A DNA stretch of 64,000 bases, from contig CAVZGP010000030.1 in the NCBI GenBank assembly GCA_963774765.1, positions 186,001 to 250,000 on the forward strand, in the 5' to 3' direction. Each line of letters opens with the position of its first letter. Within the stretch, counting starts at the first letter, position 1. The translations under genes were made by a program, and so were the position numbers. This document shows positions 9,401 to 15,149 of this stretch, one piece after another. The stretch comes from Sva-07 sp963774765 (GTDB lineage Bacteria; Actinomycetota; Acidimicrobiia; Acidimicrobiales; Ilumatobacteraceae). The notes beneath the pieces are model-generated. The model searched no databases and was not told the DNA's origin. It saw only the letters and a list, made by a program, of their open reading frames with translations.

Positions 9401-10106
9401 CACCGAGTGCAGTGTCCGTGCCGATTGCCGGGATGTTGACACCCGGGCCGCCGAGCGTTGCGAACAGCAGCGTGGACCGGTCGGGCGTGTTGCCCTGATT
9501 GAACACGATCGCCGCGACGGCGCCGGCGGCCTCGGCGTTGCCAGCTTTGATCGCGAAGGAGCAGGTCCCCCTCTGCATCAGGGCGATGTCGCCGGCGGGG
9601 AAGCCGACGAAGTCCTCGGGCTCGCAGCCACTGCTGGAAGCATTCGGGTCGGCGAGCGAAAGATCGACGCCGGTCGCCGTGGCCGTGACGTCACCGGAAC
9701 CGCTGTAGGTCATCGTGTCGAAGTCGGTCTGAGCAACGTAGGTGACCGCGGCAGGGGAGACCTGCTCGAACACGGAATCGGACAGCTCTTCGTAGTAGGG
9801 GAACTCGAACGGCTGGACCTCGGGTGTGTACCCCGCGTCGGTGAGCGTGTCCACGACGTAGTCGACACTGGCCATGTAGCCGGGTGAACTCGCCTCGCGG
9901 TCGCCACCGTTCGCGTCGGCGTGGGCCTGGAACGCGGCCTGGTGCGCGCGTACTCCGTCGAGCGTGACGCACTCGGTCAACAGTTCGACCGTGTCGTTCG
10001 ATCGGGTGTCACAGTCGACCGGGGCCTGTGCCCCGGCAATGCTCGACGTCACCGGAATACCGATGAGCGACGCAACGGTGAACACGACAAGTGAAGTTCT
10101 GCGCAT
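6471..10106 (-). CDS. Secreted M28 aminopeptidase / 5'-nucleotidase fusion
   Basis: 1211-residue three-part exported enzyme. A signal peptide (about 1-26, ending SIAGAQA) leads into a peptidase with a PA-type insert (about 60-470). The M28 metal ligands are visible: VGAHLDSVPGG (about 274), a bridging Asp in IQDNGSGSA, GAEESGLLGS, NFDMVGSP (about 348) and CYHQPCDTFDN (about 449). A middle segment (about 490-690) looks like a ThuA/glutamine-amidotransferase-like fold without recognisable catalytic residues. From about 700 follows a UshA-type metallophosphoesterase with INDFHGN, SAGDLIG, GNHEFDEG, LLHEGG and AGHTND, then a 5'-nucleotidase C-terminal substrate-binding domain (about 1010-1211). 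It would release amino acids and free nucleosides outside the cell. A strong GGAGGA ribosome site lies 5 bases before the ATG. Confidence 0.88.
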   Translation of the reverse strand: MRRTSLVVFTVASLIGIPVTSSIAGAQAPVDCDTRSNDTVELLTECVTLDGVRAHQAAFQAHADANGGDREASSPGYMASVDYVVDTLTDAGYTPEVQPFEFPYYEELSDSVFEQVSPAAVTYVAQTDFDTMTYSGSGDVTATATGVDLSLADPNASSSGCEPEDFVGFPAGDIALMQRGTCSFAIKAGNAEAAGAVAAIVFNQGNTPDRSTLLFATLGGPGVNIPAIGTDTALGASLDGTTLHIATDTASEIRTSYNVLADTGGDPDNVIVVGAHLDSVPGGPGIQDNGSGSAANLEVAVQMANVDPINMVRFAWWGAEESGLLGSTHYVNNLSEAELDQIALNLNFDMVGSPNFARFIYDGDGDAFGLVGPPGSAAVETFFETFYADRGLASEPSEFSGRSDYQAFINNGIPAGGLFTGAEGIKTPEQVALYGGTAGDQYDPCYHQPCDTFDNISLEVLDQNSDAIAAAVVTYAFDLTSVNGNQIAFIAGNDSPPSGDRDIVRFLEDSGYDLLFIDDDDLAVPGSTEYIEAYAEMIFISSSVVPTKIPASLASTDVPLLSSEGYSFATLGLATTGKELGYTSTSIRIGNAASPLAAGLTGTPQVFSTSPGKVNLGIVGDEAIVIGTESGGARRPIHFGYESGSVLADGSVAPARRVGTFSIYDGFGKLNGAGKLLLGAAVEWLIDSEPPAPVPLQILAINDFHGNIASTSSSFGGVGRADFLAANVAAAEAGVENSIFVSAGDLIGATPLISALFHDEPTIEAMNLMGLDINGVGNHEFDEGRDELLRMANGGSHPVDGDLDGDGFAGADFEFLAANVVNDATGETIFPGVSVKQYGGVDVAFIGMTLEGTPLIVTPSGVAGLTFNDEVETVNGLIPELQAAGIEAIVVLLHEGGMSDGGPQDCGTGLSGPIADITAALDDAVDLVIAGHTNDEFICEIDGKWVTMADTAGRLFTDIDTHLDPVTGEMTIVAINNRFNSQAGVTPDPTLTALIDKYDALSAPLANQVVGTITADITRTANAAGESAFGDVIADAQLASTAPAGFGDAVAAFMNPGGIRTDLSFTPSGSEAAGELTYGEAFASQPFGNSLVTMTLTGEQIDTLLEQQWVGQVSPRILQVSSSFAYTWDSAAADGAKVDIGSITINGTPIAADRQYRITVNNFLADGGDGFSVLIGGTDRLGGAVDLDALVSYFGVNSPVAPGLQDRITRI

Positions 10107-10154
10107 GAGAATCCTCCGATATGCGGCCCGAGGTTTCGAGGGACCGTACCGTGC

Positions 10155-10174
10155 CTCTGGACTGTCGTCCAGAG
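10155..10174. repeat. Perfect 8-bp hairpin upstream of the M28/5'-nucleotidase gene
   Basis: CTCTGGAC, a 4-base loop TGTC, then GTCCAGAG. It lies about 50 bases before the start of the divergently placed 3.6-kb gene, in a 215-base spacer that holds no gene. It could act as an operator or a 5'-UTR hairpin. No other support. Confidence 0.4.
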
Positions 10175-10321
10175 AAATCCTTGACGTTCCCGCGCGAGTT
10201 CATTGGTCGCGTCTGAGTGGTTCCGGCGCGGGTCTCGTGCGCCACATACGGGAAGCGGACCATTGAACGACATCTGCAGGAGGCGTCCGCAACAGCGGGC
10301 GCCAGTGTTCGGCGCCGGACG

Positions 10322-10642
10322 TCAGGCGCCGCGGGCGTCGATCGCAGCCTGGTCGTACGGCTCGATCATGATGCACTCGCCGGGGCACTCCTCGGCCGCG
10401 TCGACGGCGGTGTCGATCAGCGAGTCGGGGATCCGAGCGACGCCGCGACCCATGTCCGGACCGTGGCCGGCACCGTCGACGCCGTCGAACACGATGGTCG
10501 AACCGAAGTGCGACGCTTCTTCCTTGACCACCCACAAACCATCGTCGCGGCCGACGAACACGTCGGGACAGATCTCCGAACAGATCCCGTCACCGGTGCA
10601 GAGGTCCTGGTCAATCCACACCATCAGTGCTGTCGCTGCCAT
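10322..10642 (-). CDS. Ferredoxin, 3Fe-4S type
   Basis: 106-residue small acidic iron-sulfur protein. The cluster motif is LCTGDGICSEICP with a distant ECPGEC. The second Cys of the usual CxxCxxC is replaced (C-T-G-D-G-I-C), as in the 3Fe-4S ferredoxins that donate electrons to cytochromes P450 in actinobacteria. An insert of about 50 residues separates the two cluster halves and is richer in Gly than usual. The start at 10642 is supported by an AAAGGA ribosome site 10 bases upstream; the ATG 9 codons earlier lacks one. No P450 gene is adjacent, so the partner is unknown. Confidence 0.85.
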   Translation of the reverse strand: MAATALMVWIDQDLCTGDGICSEICPDVFVGRDDGLWVVKEEASHFGSTIVFDGVDGAGHGPDMGRGVARIPDSLIDTAVDAAEECPGECIMIEPYDQAAIDARGA

Positions 10643-10723
10643 GTCGTCACAGTCCTTTCGAGGGGTCACCCCAGGTTCTACCCCGTCGGGAGACGGAACT
10701 CACCTGCGGGGTACCGGAACCGC

Positions 10724-11357
10724 TCAGGTCGCCGCCATCGCATCGGCGACGGCGTGGCCGCCTGGCGTGGGTGTGCCGCGCAGTCCGGCGATCACACCGT
10801 CGCGGTCGTCGTCCGAGCGATTCTGGCTGAGCTTTCGCTTGGCGACGACTCGGTCGACGGCCAACTCGATTCCCACGATGGCGCTGAGTTGGCGGTCGAT
10901 GAAGTCGGCGGGTGCGTCCTCGATCGACCATGCCGGTGGTGCGCCGGTGACGTCGGTGCGAAGCGCTTCGTTCCGATCTGTGAGCTCGGAAACGACCTGG
11001 CGGATGAAGTCGGGGTCGTCGCGGACACCCACTGTTGCGTGGACGTGCACCACCTCGTAGTTCCAGGTTGGCACCACGCGTGGCTGGTCGGCCTTCGACG
11101 GATACCAGCTCGGTGACACGTAGGCGTCGGTGACCGGCACGATCAGCAGCACCGATTGCGCGTCGAGTAGTCGCCACTGTGGATTGGCCCGCGACGTGTG
11201 CTCGGACGCACGTCAACTCGTCGTCGACGAGGAACGGCAGCACCGTGGATTCGAATCCGTCCTCGCCGACGGACACGAGGTGGCCGACGCCGGTGGATCG
11301 CAGCAGATCGAGTATGACGAGGGGGTCGTCGACCGCGTTGGCCTTCGGGATGAACAT
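10724..11357 (-). pseudogene. PaiB-like FMN-binding transcriptional regulator, frameshifted as sequenced
   Basis: Two overlapping frames give the halves of one PaiB-family (FMN-binding split-barrel) protein. The first, from 11357, reads MFIPKANAVDDPLVILDLL to LTCVRAHVA. The second reads ANPQWRLLDAQ, then VTDAYVSPSWYPSK and on to the stop at 10724. The family's usual junction R-A-H-x-A-R-A-N-P-Q-W is restored by adding two bases (CG) at 11187-11193, which gives about 211 residues, the normal family length. Every conserved block is intact, so an indel error in a CGCG/GGG context is the simplest explanation. PaiB-type proteins are linked to stress-related regulation; targets here are unknown. 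Divergent from dcd, 82 bases apart. Confidence 0.8.
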
Positions 11358-11439
11358 CGCGTCGAACGTACTTCTGCCAACCACGCCGTGGTGCCCCATT
11401 TCAGGTGGCGGCCGGGGCGGGTCACTAACGTGGGCGTTC

Positions 11440-12011
11440 GTGATCCTGTCCGACCGCACCCTTCGAGAACAGCTCGCCGCCGGTCGGATCGTGATCGATC
11501 CCCTCGACGAGTCGCTGATCCAGCCGTCGTCGATCGACGTACGGATCTCGAACCTGTTCCGGGTCTTCCGCAACCACACCCGAGGCGTCATCGACGTCAA
11601 GCACGACATGGTCGACCTCACCGAATTGGTCGAGATCGCGCCGAGAGTGAGGATCCGTTCATCCTCCATCCAGGCGAATTCGTCCTCGGGTCCACGCTCG
11701 AACGCATCGGCGTGCCTGACGACCTCGTGGGGCGAGTGGAAGGCAAGTCGTCACTCGGGCGGCTCGGCCTCTTGATCCACTCGACCGCCGGGTTCATCGA
11801 TGCCGGCTTCGACGGTCACATCACGCTCGAGCTCGCGAACGTGGCCAGCCTGCCGATCACGCTGTACCCCGGCATGAAGATCGGCCAGGTCAGCTTCATG
11901 CAGATGACCACCACTGCCGACAATCCGTACGGCAAGGGTGCGAGCGGCTCGAAGTATCAGGGCCAGCGTGGGCCCACACCGAGCCGCTACTTCGAGAACT
12001 TCCAGCGCTGA
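11440..12011 (+). pseudogene. dcd: dCTP deaminase, frameshifted as sequenced
   Basis: Deoxycytidine triphosphate deaminase, which makes dUTP (and in actinobacterial forms often dUMP) from dCTP for thymidylate synthesis. The first frame, from a GTG at 11440, reads MILSDRTLREQLAAGRIVID, then QPSSIDVRISNLFRVF up to LTELVEI. The second continues with DPFILHPGEFVLG, the active-site region EGKSSLGR, HSTAGFIDAGFDGHITLEL (catalytic Glu) and ends SKYQGQRGPTPSRYF. One missing base at 11636-11642 rejoins them (VEI-A-AESEDPF) into exactly 190 residues, the usual length. All catalytic blocks are intact, so a sequencing indel is more likely than loss. Confidence 0.88.
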
Positions 12012-12015
12012 TCCG

Positions 12016-13740
12016 TCACTCGACGAAGCGGCGGACCCGAGCGCGCTTGCCGCGCATCGTGGTCGACTGCATCGTGTCGATGACGTGCTCGACCGACGCT
12101 TCGGGCACCCCGACCACCGAGTATGCCTCGGAGATGCGGATCGGGCCGATCTCGCGTCCGACGAGCCCGGTCTCGTTGGCGATCGCACCCACCAGATCGC
12201 CCGGTCGGACGCCCGCCTTGCGCCCGAGGCTGACGTGCACGAACGCCGTTCCCGCGCCGCCCGAGCGCTGCCCCTTCTTGCCGCCGCGGTCCTTCTCTCC
12301 CGCGTTGCGTGGGGCCTTCTTGTCGAATTTCTTCTTGCCGTCGTTCGGCTTGCCGCGCAGGCGGTCGGACGCGTCGGGAATCTCGAGCTCGTCGATCGTG
12401 GCGCCTCGCGACTCGTGGACCAGCTTGATCGCTGCCAGCGCGATGTTGCGGTCGCTGTCCTCGCCGGCGAGTGCATGCAACACGCTGTTGAAGTCCTCGA
12501 GATCGACGGCGCCCAGCGCCTCGCGGACAGCGCTGACGGTCAGTTCGATCTGGCGCTCGCGGAGATCCGACACCGTCGGGACCTTGGCGATCTCGAACTT
12601 CTGCTTGGTCAGTCGCTCGATGTTCTCGAGCCCTCGCCGTTCACGTGGCTCGGCCAGCGTGATCGCCACACCCTCACGACCGGCGCGGCCGACGCGTCCG
12701 ATGCGGTGGACGTAGCTCTCCGCGGCCGACGGCACGTCGTAGTTGACGACGTGCGTGAGCGTGTCGACATCGAGACCGCGGGCGGCCACGTCGGTGGCGA
12801 CCAGCAACTCCGCAGTGCCGTCGCGCAGTCGAGCCATCACCCGGTCGCGCTGAGCCTGGTCCATACCGCCGTGCAGCGCTTCGGCGCGGTAGCCGCGACC
12901 GTTCATCGTCTCGGTCAGCTGGTCGACCTCGGTGCGCGTCCGGCAGAACACGAGCGCCGCCTTCGGCGCCTCGATGTCGAGGATCCGCCCGAGTGCCGAC
13001 GGCTTGTGCGCCCGCTGCACGACGTACACCGTCTGTCGAACGAGCGCCTTCGCTCCGGGTTCGGAGTCTGGTCGACCGATCGTGATCCGTTCGGGATTGC
13101 GTTGGTAACGCTTGGCGATCGAGGTGATGCGCGACGGCATCGTCGCCGAGAACAGCACGGTCTGGCGGTCGTCTGGAGTGCTCTCGAGGATCGATTCGAT
13201 GTCGTCGGTGAAGCCCATGTCGAGCATCTCGTCGGCTTCGTCGAGGATGACGGTCTGGATCGAGTCGAGGCCGAGCGACCCTCGACCGATGTGGTCGAGC
13301 GCGCGCCCCGGTGTGGCGACGACGACGTGAACGCCGCGGTCGAGCGCCTGGAGCTGGCGCCCGATCGGTTGGCCGCCGAAGACCGGGACGACCTTCACGC
13401 CGAGCTCACGGCCGTACTTGAACATCGCCTCGCTCACCTGGACCGCGAGTTCGCGGGTCGGCACCAGGACCAGAACCTGAGGCACCCGGCGTGAGGCATC
13501 GATCATCTGCAGCGCCGGCAGGGCGAACGCGGCGGTCTTGCCGGTGCCGGTCGCGGCCTGGCCGAGCAGATCGCGGCCAGTGAGGAGGATCGGGATCGTC
13601 TCACGCTGGATCGGCGTCGGCTCCTCGTAGCCGAGGTCGTCGAGTGCGGCGAGCAGTTCGTCGCGCAATCCCAACGCGCCGAATCCGTCCGGGCGTCGGG
13701 TCGCCAACCTCGTCGGGTGACGTTTGGTGTCCGACACCAT
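12016..13740 (-). CDS. DEAD-box RNA helicase, DeaD/CsdA type
   Basis: 574-residue ATP-dependent RNA helicase. The Q motif (YEEPTPIQRE), Walker A (AATGTGKTAAF), DEAD box (ILDEADEMLD), SAT (FSATMPSRI) and HRIGRVGRAGREG motifs are all present. A DbpA/CsdA-type RNA-binding domain follows (about 490-565, from GTAFVHVSLGRKAGVRPGDLV). Such enzymes remodel rRNA and mRNA structure, notably in ribosome assembly and cold adaptation. The start is uncertain. The ATG at 13740 has no ribosome site and lies inside a palindromic repeat copy, whereas an ATG at 13774 with a good GGAG site is in another frame. A small frameshift in the first 30 codons would join them. Confidence 0.93.
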   Translation of the reverse strand: MVSDTKRHPTRLATRRPDGFGALGLRDELLAALDDLGYEEPTPIQRETIPILLTGRDLLGQAATGTGKTAAFALPALQMIDASRRVPQVLVLVPTRELAVQVSEAMFKYGRELGVKVVPVFGGQPIGRQLQALDRGVHVVVATPGRALDHIGRGSLGLDSIQTVILDEADEMLDMGFTDDIESILESTPDDRQTVLFSATMPSRITSIAKRYQRNPERITIGRPDSEPGAKALVRQTVYVVQRAHKPSALGRILDIEAPKAALVFCRTRTEVDQLTETMNGRGYRAEALHGGMDQAQRDRVMARLRDGTAELLVATDVAARGLDVDTLTHVVNYDVPSAAESYVHRIGRVGRAGREGVAITLAEPRERRGLENIERLTKQKFEIAKVPTVSDLRERQIELTVSAVREALGAVDLEDFNSVLHALAGEDSDRNIALAAIKLVHESRGATIDELEIPDASDRLRGKPNDGKKKFDKKAPRNAGEKDRGGKKGQRSGGAGTAFVHVSLGRKAGVRPGDLVGAIANETGLVGREIGPIRISEAYSVVGVPEASVEHVIDTMQSTTMRGKRARVRRFVE

Positions 13741-13748
13741 CCGTTGCG
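13716..13748. repeat. Palindromic repeat copy, GGTGTC-C-GACACC core
   Basis: Imperfect copy of the 33-base palindrome found at 34354-34386. It shares ACGTTTGGTGTC, a 1-base centre, then GACACCA and, after two mismatches, CGTTGCG. It overlaps the annotated start of the DEAD-box helicase gene, so the first residues read from that start (MVSDTKR) are encoded by the repeat. Confidence 0.6.
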
Positions 13749-13780
13749 TCTTGGTTGTCGTGGTCGTCGTTCATCGCGTG

Positions 13781-13785
13781 CTCCA
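13781..13785 (-). promoter_or_regulatory. Ribosome binding site that conflicts with the helicase frame
   Basis: TGGAG on the minus strand lies 6 bases before an ATG at 13774. That ATG opens an acidic leader (MNDDHDNQDATDG) of the sort common before DEAD-box cores, but in a frame one base away from the helicase. The site argues that translation begins here and that a small indel separates it from the helicase frame. Confidence 0.45.
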
Positions 13786-13841
13786 GAGGGGGAATCCGAC
13801 AACGATACGAACAGACCGCGCCGGATCGAACAGAATGTTCC

Positions 13842-15047
13842 ATGGCCTACATCTCCGACCGGGTCGTCCACGACGCCGACGCGCACATCATGGAGCCGCC
13901 CGACTGGTTGCGCGACCACGCCGATCCCGACATCCGTGACCGTATCGAGCGCCCCGGCTACGCCAACGAACTCGCCCAGACCGGCGATGGTGAGCACGGT
14001 GGCGACCAGGAACGTATCGACGCCGTCTTCGAGCGATTGGCGCAGCGACATCGAACCGACGAGTTCCTCGCCAACGAGGACGTCGACGTCATGAACCGCA
14101 AGAACTTCGCGGCGACGGGGTCGTTCCTCGCCGAGGACCGCCCTCGGGTGCTCGACTTCATCGGCGTGCAGAGCCAGCTGTTGTTCAACACCTTCCACAA
14201 CAGCCGCCTCTACCAGTGGGAACATCAGCCCGACCTCGACCTCGCGTACGGCACGGCCCGCGCCCACAACCGGGGGATGGTCGAGTTCTGCTCGGTCGAT
14301 CCCCGGCTGTTGGCCACGTGTTACGTCCCACTCGTCGATTTCGAGCGGGCCGACGCGATGGCCGCCGAAGCCATCGGAATGGGTGCTGCCGCGCTGCTCG
14401 TCGCATCAGGTTGTCCGATGGGTCACTCGCCGTCGCACATTGCACTCGATCCGGTGTGGCGCCAGGCCGAGGAGGCCGGCATCCCGGTCGTGTTCCACGT
14501 CGGCGGCACCGGCGACCTGATCGATCGCGCCTACTTCGACAACGGCCTGCCGATTCCGACCGACTTCCACGGGGGTGAGGAGAACTTCCGCTCGGTCGAC
14601 TACATGGCGATCCCATTCCCACCGATGCAGACCCTTGCCACCTTGATCTTCGACGGTGTGCTCGAACGGTTCCCCGACCTGCGCATCGGCGTGATCGAGC
14701 AGGGCTGCAGCTGGGTGCCGAGCTGGATGAAGCAGATGGAGTCGGCGATCGACGCGTTCGTCCGCCACGAGGAACGCCTCCAGAAGCTGTCGCTGCGACC
14801 GAGCGAGTACGTCGAACGCCAGGTGCGCGTCACCCCGTATCCGACCGAGGACATCGGGTGGGTCACGGACCAGATCGGACCGAACGTCCTGCTCTTCAAC
14901 ACCGACTATCCGCACGTCGAGGGCGGCCGCCGCCCGTTCGAGCGTTTCGAGAAGAGCCTCGGCGACCGCTCCGACGAGATCCGCCAGCGCTTCTATGCCG
15001 ACAACTTCGTCGACCTGATGGGCTCCGCCGTCGCCGCCCTCGTCTGA
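13842..15047 (+). CDS. Amidohydrolase-family metal-dependent hydrolase
   Basis: 401-residue TIM-barrel hydrolase of the amidohydrolase-2 type. The metal-binding D-A-H of VHDADAHIMEPP (about residues 9-18) replaces the classical HxH. Later features are PVVFHVGGTG (metal His), GVIEQGCSWVPSW and LLFNTDYPHVEGG with the catalytic Asp. Close relatives act on small aromatic or heterocyclic carboxylates, but the substrate cannot be told from sequence. A plausible start is the ATG at 13842, divergent from the helicase gene. A perfect 53-base palindrome follows the stop. Confidence 0.85.
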   Translation: MAYISDRVVHDADAHIMEPPDWLRDHADPDIRDRIERPGYANELAQTGDGEHGGDQERIDAVFERLAQRHRTDEFLANEDVDVMNRKNFAATGSFLAEDRPRVLDFIGVQSQLLFNTFHNSRLYQWEHQPDLDLAYGTARAHNRGMVEFCSVDPRLLATCYVPLVDFERADAMAAEAIGMGAAALLVASGCPMGHSPSHIALDPVWRQAEEAGIPVVFHVGGTGDLIDRAYFDNGLPIPTDFHGGEENFRSVDYMAIPFPPMQTLATLIFDGVLERFPDLRIGVIEQGCSWVPSWMKQMESAIDAFVRHEERLQKLSLRPSEYVERQVRVTPYPTEDIGWVTDQIGPNVLLFNTDYPHVEGGRRPFERFEKSLGDRSDEIRQRFYADNFVDLMGSAVAALV

Positions 15048-15051
15048 ATGC

Positions 15052-15104
15052 CCGTTCTCGTGAACTCGTGCGGGAATAATTCCCGCACGAGTTCACGAGA
15101 ACGG
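15052..15104. repeat. Perfect 26-bp inverted repeat with a single-base centre
   Basis: Left arm 15052-15077, centre base 15078, right arm 15079-15104; the arms are exact reverse complements. It begins 4 bases after the amidohydrolase stop and ends about 45 bases before treY. There is no poly-T tract, so it is not a standard intrinsic terminator. It could be a transcript-end hairpin, a protein-binding site or a mobile palindromic element. Confidence 0.85.
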
Positions 15105-15149
15105 ATGGGCGCGGGAGTGATCATCGGTGGCGAGGGGTAGACAGACGGC

